A DNA stretch of 64,000 nt from Thraustochytrium sp. TN22 (lineage: Eukaryota; Sar; Bigyra; Thraustochytrida; Thraustochytriidae). Below the pieces are notes generated by a model. That model saw only the letters and a list, made by a program, of their open reading frames with translations, had not been told where the DNA came from and searched no databases. The position numbers and the translations under genes were made by a program. Below are positions 26,053-34,249 of this stretch, one piece after another. The first letter of the stretch is position 1; every line of letters begins with the position of its first letter. Where the stretch lies: contig JABLUY010000016.1 of NCBI GenBank assembly GCA_013306675.1, positions 1-64,000 of the forward strand, given 5' to 3'.

Positions 26053-27564
26053 ATGCTGCTCACGGAGCTGGAGTGCGAGGCGTTCGCCAACCATGAGACC
26101 AAGGTGATCGACGCGTCGCTGTCGCGGCGGCTGCTGGAGCCGTTCTGGGACCGCCTCGTGTACCTGCTGCCGGAAGACGTGGCGCCCAACCTGGTGTCGC
26201 TGGCCGGCCTGCTGTGCCTAGTGCAGGCGTGGTACCTGTGCTACACGCAGGGGGCCGACTACCCGGAGGAGACGACGTCCATCGCCATGGTGCTCATCTT
26301 TATCTTCTGGACGCTCGACGCGGTGGACTCCAAGCAGGCGCAGCGCATCGGCAACGACTCCTCGCTGACGGAGTTCTTCGACCACATGTGCTCCGCCGTC
26401 GGCACCATCTTCCTCGTGCTGACGCTGTGCCAATGCTTCCACCAGCCCGTGGCCGCGGCCTGGTTTTACGTGCAGATTGGCCAGCTGCTCATCCTCAACA
26501 AGCACCTGTCGGCGCTCAAGAAGGAGTTCATCTCGTACCGCATTTTCAATGGGCCGGGCGAGGCCATCACGGCGTTTCTGCTCATGCTCGGCCTGCGCGC
26601 CGCGCTCGGGCTCTCCTTCATGGACGACGTAGCGGCGCAGGCCATTGACCTCATGCAGCGCACCGTGCCGCCGCGCATCTACGAGGCGCGTCCGGACCTC
26701 TTCGACAACCCGTCGCTGCAGGTCTCGCGCACACTCTTCTTCTGGATCTTTGTCTATAGCGTGGTCATGGCGCTCAACACCTCTCGCGAGCACCGCATCA
26801 CGTCTTGGTCGCTCCTGCTGTGCTACTTTTATCTGCTCATGAACTCGGGCATCCTCATCTTCAGCTTCGACTTCACGCTTCCCAGCGTTTTTGCGCAGGG
26901 GCTCATCACGGCCATGACCTCCAGCGACCTGGTCGTGGCGCGCATGGCCAACCGCCCGCTGGCACCCGTCGTGGTGCTCATCAACATGGCCGCGCTCTGC
27001 AGCAACCTTCTCAGCTTCGTCCTCGTGCCCATGTACTACGGCACCATTCTCTTCCAGGTCTGCCGCGCCACGCGCCTGCCGCTGCTCACGCGCGTCACCA
27101 ACGTGTACCTGGACGGTATCTTCGACATGGCGCACCTCGGCCACTTTGTCGCCTTCAAGAACGCCGCCATGTTCGGCACGCGCCTCTTCGTCGGCGTCGT
27201 CAACGATAACGACGCCGCGCCTTACAAGCGCCGCCCCATCATGAACGAGCGCGAGCGCGCCGACGTGGTAGGCGCCGCCAAGTACGTCTACAAGGTTATC
27301 GAGAACGCGCCCTGCTTCAAGGGCGGCCTCGACGAGGCCTTTTTGCGCAAACACCGCATCCACGTCGTCGCACACGGCGAGGAGTACGACAAGCCCGACG
27401 ACGAGTGGTACGCCATCCCGCGCAAGCTCGGCATGACGCGCGTGCTCCCTCGCTTCGAGGGCATGTCCACCTCGGAGCTCATCCGCCGCATCAACAGCCG
27501 CAAGGAGGACGAGCTTGGCCGCAAGACCGCCGCCGAAACTGTCAAGGGCAAGACTGTCATCTGA
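26053..27564 (+). CDS. Fusion of a CDP-alcohol phosphotransferase domain with a CTP:phosphocholine/phosphoethanolamine cytidylyltransferase domain
   Basis: The 503-residue product combines two Kennedy-pathway modules. Residues about 30-335 have the multi-spanning fold of choline/ethanolamine phosphotransferases (EPT1/CEPT), with at least seven hydrophobic segments. Residues 345-480 form a cytidylyltransferase domain: DGIFDMAHLGH (354-364, catalytic HxGH kept), YKRRP (391-395), NERERADVV and RFEGMSTSELI (467-477). The transferase signature DxxDGxxAR...GxxxDxxxD is degraded. It reads D89, D92, Ser93, Ala96, Gln97, Thr106, D110 and Ser114, so the last Asp, the proposed catalytic base, is Ser. 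The cytidylyltransferase half looks active, and the membrane half may be an anchor or an altered enzyme. The substrate (choline or ethanolamine) cannot be read directly. The start has the context GGCAGGATG. Confidence 0.88.
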   Translation: MLLTELECEAFANHETKVIDASLSRRLLEPFWDRLVYLLPEDVAPNLVSLAGLLCLVQAWYLCYTQGADYPEETTSIAMVLIFIFWTLDAVDSKQAQRIGNDSSLTEFFDHMCSAVGTIFLVLTLCQCFHQPVAAAWFYVQIGQLLILNKHLSALKKEFISYRIFNGPGEAITAFLLMLGLRAALGLSFMDDVAAQAIDLMQRTVPPRIYEARPDLFDNPSLQVSRTLFFWIFVYSVVMALNTSREHRITSWSLLLCYFYLLMNSGILIFSFDFTLPSVFAQGLITAMTSSDLVVARMANRPLAPVVVLINMAALCSNLLSFVLVPMYYGTILFQVCRATRLPLLTRVTNVYLDGIFDMAHLGHFVAFKNAAMFGTRLFVGVVNDNDAAPYKRRPIMNERERADVVGAAKYVYKVIENAPCFKGGLDEAFLRKHRIHVVAHGEEYDKPDDEWYAIPRKLGMTRVLPRFEGMSTSELIRRINSRKEDELGRKTAAETVKGKTVI

Positions 27565-27875
27565 TGCCGAAACAATCGCCAAGAAAAGGGCCAAGGAAGA
27601 GCCCAAAGCCATCGCGGAGAGTGTCAGCTGCGCACGCGAGGGGGAGCGCGCTGTACGTCTCGATGGGGGGGGGGGGGGAGTGCGCGAGTGAGGCGGTCGC
27701 ACACGCGGCCGGCAGCGGGCGGCAGCAACGCAACACCTTTTTGTTTTCTTTCTCGTTCTGCCGTGCATCATAATTCAATCCGTTCACCTTGCTGCAAGCA
27801 CGTTTTGTGCGTGTGTGTGTGTCTGCTTTCGGTCTTGATGTTTGCGAGCGAGCTTGAGCGTCGCTCGAGCTGGTT
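27565..27875. other. Convergent 3' spacer with a G14 run
   Basis: The spacer lies between the lipid-fusion stop and the stop of the next minus-strand gene. It contains a 14-base G homopolymer (27665-27678) and a short GT repeat (about 27804-27819). No gene is seen. Confidence 0.7.
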
Positions 27876-29342
27876 TCATGCTGCCCGCGGCCCGGCAATC
27901 TGGGCGGCCACGCGGAGACTCTCCGCGTACACTGCACGCGGCGGCAAGTCCTCGGTCGCCAACCGAAAGTCCAGCACCTGGGCGCGCGTGCCAGCGCGCA
28001 GCTCGCGCAGAAGCTCTCGCGGCGGGCCGCTGCCTCCGTAGGACCAAAACAGCTTGCGCTCGATCGCGTTCGACGTCTCCACCACGCGCAGCAGCTCCTC
28101 TGTGAGGTCCATCCGAGCCTCACGCGCCGCGTGCAGGCTCGTTGCCCAGCCAGGGGGCGCGAAAGACTTGCGGCCCCGACCCGTGCGTCGCTCGCGCGCC
28201 GCTCGCGCCGCCGCCGCCGCCTCGCGCTTGTGCAGGCCGCGCGCTTGGCGCCGCAGCTCCAGCAAGGTGGACGGCGGCTCGCGGACGCCCTCCTGCGCGC
28301 GGCCCTGCATCGCAGGGAAGCACGACGGCACGGGCTGCGGGTCAATTGGCAGCTCGCACGTGTCCGCATAGTCCAGGGGGCGCTTGCAGCGTACGCAGGC
28401 GCGACTGCGCAGGTCCCACACCGTGCGACAGCCCGGGCAGCACAGCTCGCGCTCCAACGCCACATCCAGGAGCGCGGCGCGCGCGCCCAGGAACTTGTCA
28501 CCGGCGGCTGGGTTGGCAGGCAGCACGGCACCCTGCGTGAGCGCTTCCAGGCCGCGCACGCCACCGCGAGCCGCGAGCCGCTGCGCCTTGCGCTCCAGGG
28601 CCTCGCGCTCGAGCCGTGTGTTGTACACCTCCTCGCGAGCCTTGCTCTCCGCCTCCAGCTGGATCACGTCCCGGTCCTGCAGCAGGTCGGCCAGCAGGCG
28701 GCCGCGCCGCGCCTCGTGGTCCTTGCACAGCTTCTGCTGCGCCGCGAAGGTGCGCCCGCGCGCGTAGAACGAGTGCGCGTCGCGCTCCTGTAGGAGCGCC
28801 GGCCGCACGCCCGCCGCCTCGCACGCTTGTCGGCTCCGAGGCGTGAGGTCTGCCTCCTGCAGAACCACTGGCCTGGCGTCTGCCCCTCGTCGAGGCGCCG
28901 CGCCCTCCCGCAGATCCTGCAGCGAGAGCGCGCGGCGCTCGACCAGCGCCGGCGGCGCGTAAGCGCGTGCACGCTCCCTCGCCACCGGCGCCCTGGCGGG
29001 TCCGCGCCGGCCGCCGAAGCAGCCCTTGCGCGCTTCGCGCCAGAGCGCCTCCGGGTCCTCCTCGCACAGGCCGTGCGGCGTCCTCTCCAGCGCCCAGGCC
29101 ATCTTCCCGGCCAAGGTGGCAGCCCAGACGTGATCGTCGCCCAGCAGGAGCTGCGCGAATCGCCGTCCGCTGCGAAAGGCCTGCGCGGCCTGCAGCCAGG
29201 CGCCGCGCGCCGCCGCGCGCTCTCCGCGCAGCACGAGCGCGCCGAGGCCCATGATGTCGAGCGCCACGCCCGCCTCGATCTCCGCTGCATGCCGCTCGGC
29301 AGCGGAGCAGGCGCGCCCGCGCCGCAAGCGCCGCTTCTCCAT
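27876..29342 (-). CDS. Protein with helical N-terminal repeats and a zinc-ribbon-like Cys cluster; not recognised
   Basis: The start is placed at MEKRRLRRGRACSAAERH, giving 488 residues; the open frame upstream is leader-like. The N-terminal 100 residues are Ala-rich helices with TPR-like spacing (GAWLQAAQAF; WAATLAGKMAWALE). The middle is an Arg/Glu-rich helical region (about 175-270, EAESKAREEVYNTRLEREA). A Cys cluster CCPGC...CVRCKRPLDYADTC at about 315-345 looks like a zinc ribbon or treble clef. The C-terminus is helical. TPR-like and zinc-ribbon features suggest a protein- or nucleic-acid-interaction role, but I assign no family. The gene is convergent with the lipid-fusion gene. Confidence 0.6.
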   Translation of the reverse strand: MEKRRLRRGRACSAAERHAAEIEAGVALDIMGLGALVLRGERAAARGAWLQAAQAFRSGRRFAQLLLGDDHVWAATLAGKMAWALERTPHGLCEEDPEALWREARKGCFGGRRGPARAPVARERARAYAPPALVERRALSLQDLREGAAPRRGADARPVVLQEADLTPRSRQACEAAGVRPALLQERDAHSFYARGRTFAAQQKLCKDHEARRGRLLADLLQDRDVIQLEAESKAREEVYNTRLEREALERKAQRLAARGGVRGLEALTQGAVLPANPAAGDKFLGARAALLDVALERELCCPGCRTVWDLRSRACVRCKRPLDYADTCELPIDPQPVPSCFPAMQGRAQEGVREPPSTLLELRRQARGLHKREAAAAARAARERRTGRGRKSFAPPGWATSLHAAREARMDLTEELLRVVETSNAIERKLFWSYGGSGPPRELLRELRAGTRAQVLDFRLATEDLPPRAVYAESLRVAAQIAGPRAA

Positions 29343-29805
29343 GCCACGCCGCGAGCGCGGCTGCGCGCGCGCAAGCGCAGGGAGCCCGCTTCTGGTTTGC
29401 AGCGAGCGAGCGCTCTGCAGTAGTGATAGGAGGCGCCGCCGGTGGACTCCGCCCAGTCCCGCGATGATGGCGATCACGAGAGCCAGGTGTGCACTTGGTT
29501 CGCTTTCCTTTCTGGGTCCGCAAGGGCCGGGCGCGGCGCGGCCCGGCGCAGCCTGATGGTGATGGTGTGAGTGAGGATGCTGACAGAAGGCGAGTCGCTG
29601 CAGTGGTCCGGGCTGTGCAGGCAGGCAGTCGCTCAGGAGGAATCGGCGGACCGAGCCCCGCGGTGATGGGGCGCGGCGGGCGCGAGCTAGGAGCCAGGTG
29701 TGCGTGCACACTTGGTTAGCGCTTCAAGTTTCCCATCTGGTTGACGTCTCGCACAGGCCAGACGAGGCCCGGACGATGATACAGTGACTGTGCAGAGACC
29801 GTCCG
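29343..29805. other. Spacer between two minus-strand genes
   Basis: These 463 bp lie between the PIG-H stop and the start of the zinc-ribbon gene. The sequence is GC-rich without strong repeats. No gene is supported; short open frames look random. Confidence 0.6.
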
Positions 29806-30618
29806 TCAGGAAGACTCGAAGCGGGAGAAGTCCTCGAGCTCGGCGGGCGGCGGGAGGCGGAGCAGCCGCGTGGCGTCGCACGCCACGTCCTGCAAGTCGT
29901 GCAGGCGCGGCCGGAGCGTGGAGAAGACGAGCTGCAGCTTCCCGTGTGCAGGCGTCACGAGCGCGAGGAAGAAGCGAACGCTGGTCCAGGTGATGGCCTC
30001 GTGCACGACGATGCCCGTGACGTCATCGAGCGCGAAGAAGGCGCGCTGGACGCTGCCTCCACGAGATCGAGTCTCAAGCTGCACGCCCACGTCCGGGAGG
30101 ACCACGAGGGCCTCCTCTACGATCTCCGCATTCGCGCGAGACCGCCCGAGCGCGACGAGGAGCCCCGAGGCGGCCAGCACGACCAGCACCCCGAGCGCGC
30201 CCGCCGCGTCGACGCCAGCGGCGTCCGCGAGCTCGCGGCCGCGGCCCGCGACCGCCGGCGCTGCGGCCTCGGCGCGCTGCAGCAGCCGCAGCAGCAGGCC
30301 GCCGAGCGCCTGGCCGGCCCGGCGGGCCGCCGCGGCGCCGCGCTCCTCGCTGCCGGCGCCGTCCTCCGCCTCCGCCTCCTCCCGCGGCAGCCGCAGCAGC
30401 AGCAGCAGCAGCGCCGCCGCGGCCGCCGCCGCCGCCACGGCCCAGGCGCCGCGCTCGAGGCCGGCGCCGCGGGCCGCGCCGGGGCGCGCAGCGCGCGGAA
30501 GACGCGGCCCTGGCCGCCGGGCAGCGGTCCGCGCGCAGCAGCGGCGCCGCCATGGCGGCGAGCGGCGAGCGGGGTCTGCCTGCCCGCGCGGCATGCAGAG
30601 CGCCATCCCGGCGTCCAT
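29806..30618 (-). CDS. PIGH: PIG-H, subunit of GPI N-acetylglucosaminyltransferase
   Basis: PIG-H (Gpi15) is a small ER-membrane subunit of the enzyme that makes GlcNAc-PI, the first step of GPI-anchor synthesis. The C-terminal 95 residues match the family: EEALVVLPDVGVQLETR, then FFALDDVTGIVVHEAI and LQLVFSTLRPRLHDLQDV. In front are two hydrophobic segments (AVAAAAAAAALLLLLLRL and GVLVVLAASGLLVAL), as expected of the hairpin membrane anchor. They are separated by an Arg/Ala-rich loop longer than usual. The start is uncertain: Mets at 30618, 30606 and 30594 are in frame, and I use 30618 (270 residues). It is divergent from the FHA gene by about 140 bp. A GPI-type tail on the giant surface protein in this window fits an active GPI pathway. 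Confidence 0.85.
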   Translation of the reverse strand: MDAGMALCMPRGQADPARRSPPWRRRCCARTAARRPGPRLPRAARPGAARGAGLERGAWAVAAAAAAAALLLLLLRLPREEAEAEDGAGSEERGAAAARRAGQALGGLLLRLLQRAEAAAPAVAGRGRELADAAGVDAAGALGVLVVLAASGLLVALGRSRANAEIVEEALVVLPDVGVQLETRSRGGSVQRAFFALDDVTGIVVHEAITWTSVRFFLALVTPAHGKLQLVFSTLRPRLHDLQDVACDATRLLRLPPPAELEDFSRFESS

Positions 30619-30761
30619 CCCTCCATCCCTCGCTCTCGCGCGCGCGGCCGCGCCGCCCGCGACGGCGGCGGCGGCGGCGGCGGTAGCTGCGCGCTGCGCG
30701 GCCGCGCCGGCGGCTCGCTCGCGCGCTGGGCCGGGCCGGGCTGGCTGCGCCGCGCGCGGCC
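30619..30761. promoter_or_regulatory. Short divergent spacer, PIG-H / FHA-forkhead gene
   Basis: About 143 bp separate the two start codons. The spacer is almost pure G+C with (GGC)n at 30661-30690. Promoters and leaders of both genes must overlap here. Confidence 0.55.
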
Positions 30762-30838
30762 ATGGGCGCCGAGACGGAGGCGGCGGCGGCGGCGAGCTCA
30801 ACGACGGCGGCGACGAGCTCGACAACGAGCCCGGCGGC

Positions 30839-30876
<38 letters not shown>

Positions 30877-31772
30877 GCGGCGAGGCCGGCGAGGGCGGCA
30901 AGAAGGCCAAGGGCGTGAAGCGCGAGAACCCGGGCGCGGCCGGCGGCGCGGCGGGGCCGGCGGCGGCCGCAGACGCGGCGGCGGCGGCGGCGCGCAAGAA
31001 GGCCAAGACGGCGGCGCCCAGCAAGAAGGCGACGCCCGCGGGCGGCGGCAAGAAGAGCGTGCCGCCGACGGGCGCGTACGCGAAGCTGGAGGGCAAGTAC
31101 CTGGACACGAAGGAGAAGATCTTGGAGTTCGTGACGCAGCTGCCGACGACGCTGGGGAAGAGGGGCGCCGGCAGCGGAGAGAACTTTATCGGGCTGGACA
31201 ATGCGGAGGTGGACCCCCGCCACGCGGTGCTGGACTTCGACATGCAGGAGCGCGAGTACACGCTTCTGGTGTGCGGCAACTCGGGCGCGCTGGTGAACGG
31301 CCGTCAGTACGGTGGGTCCAACAAGAATGAGGTCGTGGTGCTGCGACACAAGGAGCCTGTCCGCATCGGGAGCGCCTGCTTCTACTTTCTTCTACCCATC
31401 TCATACAAGCCCACCAAGCCGACGCACACCTACGCGGAGCTCGCCGTGGAGGCCTTTGAGCGCGTGGGCAAGGGCATTCCCATGAGCACGCGCGAGGTGG
31501 CCGACGTGCTGCGCATCTCGTACGCCTACTTCAAGGACGCGCCGGGGCTCAACACGAGCCTGCAACAGGCCATGCGGCGGTCGCCCAGCTTCATGCGCGC
31601 TGGCGTCATGAAGCCGGAGAAGAGCGGCGCCACGCGGCACGCCTTCTTGCTTAGCAGCGACGATTCCGAGCTCGCCAACAAGTTGCGCGCCGCTGGCGAT
31701 GCAGCGGCTGAGTCCATTGTGAGCCCCGAGGATGCGGAGCGCCGCATCACCGAGCTTCAGGGCGGTGCGTGA
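30762..31772 (+). CDS. FHA domain plus forkhead-like winged-helix protein (Fhl1/Fkh-like architecture)
   Basis: The product has 336 residues. Residues 1-100 are low complexity (Ala/Gly/Thr, then Lys-rich AxKK runs like a nuclear signal). An FHA domain spans about 105-213, with LGKRGAGSGENFIGLDN, DPRHAVLDFD and a CGNSGALVNG strand turn; FHA domains bind phosphothreonine peptides. Residues 216-298 resemble a forkhead winged helix: KPTHTYAELAVEAF parallels KPPYSYAxLIxxAI, and the recognition-helix region reads DAPGLNTSLQQAMRR. The usual NSxRHNLS residues are mostly not kept (TSLQQAMR), so DNA specificity may differ or be lost. The order FHA then forkhead matches yeast Fhl1 and Fkh proteins. A nuclear regulator is inferred. 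Confidence 0.75.
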
Positions 31773-32038
31773 CCAGAGCCCTCTCGCTCGATGCGGCGCG
31801 GGCGCTGCGCGGCGCGAGGGGCGCGCCTGCGCGCGCTTTGGTGGTGCGCTCGTGGCAAGGCGGAGAGCGAGCAAGCCAAAGAGGTCTCCTAACGTAGCTA
31901 AATTTCTCGCAGTCACACAGTGATTTCTCTTCTTAGCGTTCATTACTTGCTTGTTTACAGATGGTGAGACGGCTTGGACGGCGGACGGCCTCGCCTTGCA
32001 TCGCCTCGCCCTGCCTCACCTCTCGCTTAGGCTGTGGT

Positions 32039-33343
32039 TCACACAGCTTGGTCAGCCATGCTGCCGATGGCGAGGTCGACATCAGACGGATTGGCGCGGC
32101 GGCCGCGCGCCGAAATTGTAAGCAGGTGGCTCCCGCGCTGCATGTCACGGAGGCGCTGACGCATGGAGGCAATCTCATTTCGCCGGCGCTTGCGCGAGTG
32201 CGCGGCCTTGGCGCGCTGCGCGTAGCGCACAAGCTTGAAGGTGTAGCCGATGGCCTGCGTGAGAATCCAGGCACCAAGGATCGCGGCATTGAGCCCGAGC
32301 GTGCCGGTCAGCAGCACCGAGTAGTAATCGCTAAAGACCTTTTGGAACTGGCCGGGCGCGCCCGTGATGTAGCCGGTGGCAGCGGACGAGCCACAGCCCT
32401 GAATGTCCTCGTCGGGCGGGCCCAGCAGCGTGAGCGTATTTTGGTTCACCCTTTGGTTGAAGGCAATCCCAGTGCAGATCTTGCTCGTGAGCTCCGTGGT
32501 GAATTCGCGGAAGACGCTTTCGTCCAGCACGCACGTGCAAACGCCCTCAATGCTGTAGTACGGACAGTCTTGTAGCGAGGGCAGCGAGCTGCACGGCACG
32601 ATGTCGTGGGCCGCCCAGCCGCGGTTCACGCAGCAGCTCTGGAAGAGCGCCGCGGTAAGGTCGTTGACTTCCTTGCCATTGGCCAAGGCCAGGTCCTGGC
32701 TGGACATGCGACCCACGCGCCGCACGACACCGCCCGTCTGTATTAGGTCCACGATGGCGTACAGATAGGTGGCCCAGACCAAGAGCGTGACGACGCCCAG
32801 CACCACGTCGCTGAGCACGCGCACCGACTCCCTGGTGGGCGTGTGGAAGAGACTCAGCGTGAGCAGCACCAGGTACAGCCCGAGCGCGACCATGGGCAAG
32901 AAGATGGCCCAAGCCAGCAGGTTCAAGTAGAGCGTCGTGAGCACCTGCATCCTGAAGAAGGCCACCGCCACGTAGATCTGCATGCCGAAGAGGCACGCGC
33001 TGAAGGCGAGCGATTGCCAGCGCAGCGAGCGCACGTAGCCGTCCAGCCAGCGCGCGCATCGAGCGCGCCCGCAGCCCCCGGACCTGCAGCAGCCCGAGCA
33101 GCCGCCGCAGCCGCCGCAGCGCTGCTGCTCCCGCTGCTGCTGCTGCAGCTGCAGCTCGCTGCTGCGCCGCCCGCCCGCCAGCGGCGCGCGCTCCTCGTCA
33201 GCGCTACCACGCGCGGAGAGCGCCATCGCGCGCCCGGCCGCCGCCGCCGCCGCCGCGCGGGCGGCAGCCAGCCAGCGCGCGCGCCGGCGGAAGGGGTCTG
33301 CCGCGGCCGCCATGGTCGCGGGCGCGACCATGGCCGCGCTCAT
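32039..33343 (-). CDS. Tetraspanin-like four-TM protein with Cys-rich large loop
   Basis: The product has 434 residues from MSAAMVAPATMAAAADPF; in-frame Mets at 33331 and 33313 are alternatives. The open frame upstream is antisense to the Rab gene and is discarded. The N-terminal 130 residues are cytosolic and rich in Ala, Gln and Cys/Gly (CGGCGGCSGCC). Four hydrophobic segments follow (about 155-175, 182-210, 222-245, 365-390). Between TM3 and TM4 is a large loop of about 120 residues with paired cysteines (FQSCCVNRGW; DCPYYSIEGVCTC; KICTG; QGCG). That topology fits tetraspanins, although the exact CCG motif is CCV. The tail is basic (SRKRRRNEIASM). Role inferred: organiser of membrane domains. 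It is divergent from the Rab gene by 126 bp. Confidence 0.75.
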   Translation of the reverse strand: MSAAMVAPATMAAAADPFRRRARWLAAARAAAAAAAGRAMALSARGSADEERAPLAGGRRSSELQLQQQQREQQRCGGCGGCSGCCRSGGCGRARCARWLDGYVRSLRWQSLAFSACLFGMQIYVAVAFFRMQVLTTLYLNLLAWAIFLPMVALGLYLVLLTLSLFHTPTRESVRVLSDVVLGVVTLLVWATYLYAIVDLIQTGGVVRRVGRMSSQDLALANGKEVNDLTAALFQSCCVNRGWAAHDIVPCSSLPSLQDCPYYSIEGVCTCVLDESVFREFTTELTSKICTGIAFNQRVNQNTLTLLGPPDEDIQGCGSSAATGYITGAPGQFQKVFSDYYSVLLTGTLGLNAAILGAWILTQAIGYTFKLVRYAQRAKAAHSRKRRRNEIASMRQRLRDMQRGSHLLTISARGRRANPSDVDLAIGSMADQAV

Positions 33344-33376
33344 CTTGATGGGCGCCAAAGCAAAGCATACCTCTCG

Positions 33377-33433
33377 CGCGGCGCGGCGCGGCGCGGCGAG
33401 GCGAGGCGCGGCGCGGCGAGGCGAGGCGAGGCG
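33377..33433. repeat. GCGCG/GCGAG five-base repeats in the Rab leader
   Basis: About eleven units of GCGCG/GCGAG type end 36 bp before the Rab start codon, in the 126-bp spacer shared with the tetraspanin-like gene. Confidence 0.9.
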
Positions 33434-33469
33434 TGCGCGGCGCGCGCGGCCGGGCAAGCAGCGGGCAGG

Positions 33470-34249
33470 ATGCTGCAGGTGGATGCCGGCGCGGCCGTGT
33501 ACAAGATCGTGCTGGTGGGCAACTCCGCCGTGGGCAAGACCAACCTGCTGGCCAGCTTCATGCACAGCAGCGGCGAGAGCAGGCTGCGGCGGTCGTCGCT
33601 GAGCGGCGGCGCGCGCGAGGGCGGCGAGAGCGGCGGCGGCGCCTGGGGCTCGCGCCTCGAGGCGGGGTTCTCGGAGAAGCACCCGCCCACGATCGGCTGC
33701 GAGTTCTACTCGGAGACCATCACGCACCCGACGGACGGCGCCAAGATACAGCTGCAGATCTGGGACACGGCCGGCCAGGAGCGGTACAGGTCCATCACGC
33801 CAGGCCACTACCGGCGCGCCGTGGGCTGCTTGCTTGTCTATGATGTCACGAACCGCCGCTCCTTCGAGGCGCTCGACAGCTGGAACAAGGAGCTCGCCGA
33901 GTGGCCGCTGCACGAGTGCGTCATGCTCGTAGGCAACAAGACTGATCTGTACGAGCCAGGCAATCCAGACCACGTGTCCCCCGATGAGCACCGCCGCGCG
34001 CAGCAGCGCCTCATGCTGCGCGCCTCCATTCGCACCAGCGCCAAGTCGGGCGAGAACGTCAACGATTGCTTCCTCAAGCTCGTTTTCCTCATCCACGAGC
34101 GCGAGGCCGCCAAGACTGCCGCCAACACCTACGATGCCACCAACAGCCTCAACTTTCTCAAGTCTTCCATTGATCTCGACGACGACGAAAACGACCCGGA
34201 CGCTCCACGCCGCCAGGACGGCTCGCCCTGCGCCGGGTGCGGCGCGTAG
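33470..34249 (+). CDS. Rab-family small GTPase with an insert and unusual C-terminus
   Basis: The product has 259 residues. All nucleotide-binding motifs are present: GNSAVGKT (17-24), Thr74 in switch I, WDTAGQE (98-104), NKTD (156-159) and TSAKS (189-193). YRSITPGHYRRA after switch II is Rab-like. Compared with usual Rabs (about 205-220 residues) there is a Gly/Ser/Arg-rich insert of roughly 30 residues between the P-loop helix and switch I (about 33-65). The C-terminus reads SPCAGCGA: cysteines at positions -6 and -3, with no CC, CXC or CAAX ending. Membrane attachment by ordinary double prenylation is therefore doubtful. Role inferred: vesicle traffic. The start has the context GGCAGGATG; the longer upstream frame is antisense to the tetraspanin-like gene. 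Confidence 0.93.
   Translation: MLQVDAGAAVYKIVLVGNSAVGKTNLLASFMHSSGESRLRRSSLSGGAREGGESGGGAWGSRLEAGFSEKHPPTIGCEFYSETITHPTDGAKIQLQIWDTAGQERYRSITPGHYRRAVGCLLVYDVTNRRSFEALDSWNKELAEWPLHECVMLVGNKTDLYEPGNPDHVSPDEHRRAQQRLMLRASIRTSAKSGENVNDCFLKLVFLIHEREAAKTAANTYDATNSLNFLKSSIDLDDDENDPDAPRRQDGSPCAGCGA

Noticed and set aside
26218-27771. 517-codon open frame antisense to the lipid-fusion gene
   Set aside because: The opposite strand has two well-matched enzyme domains.
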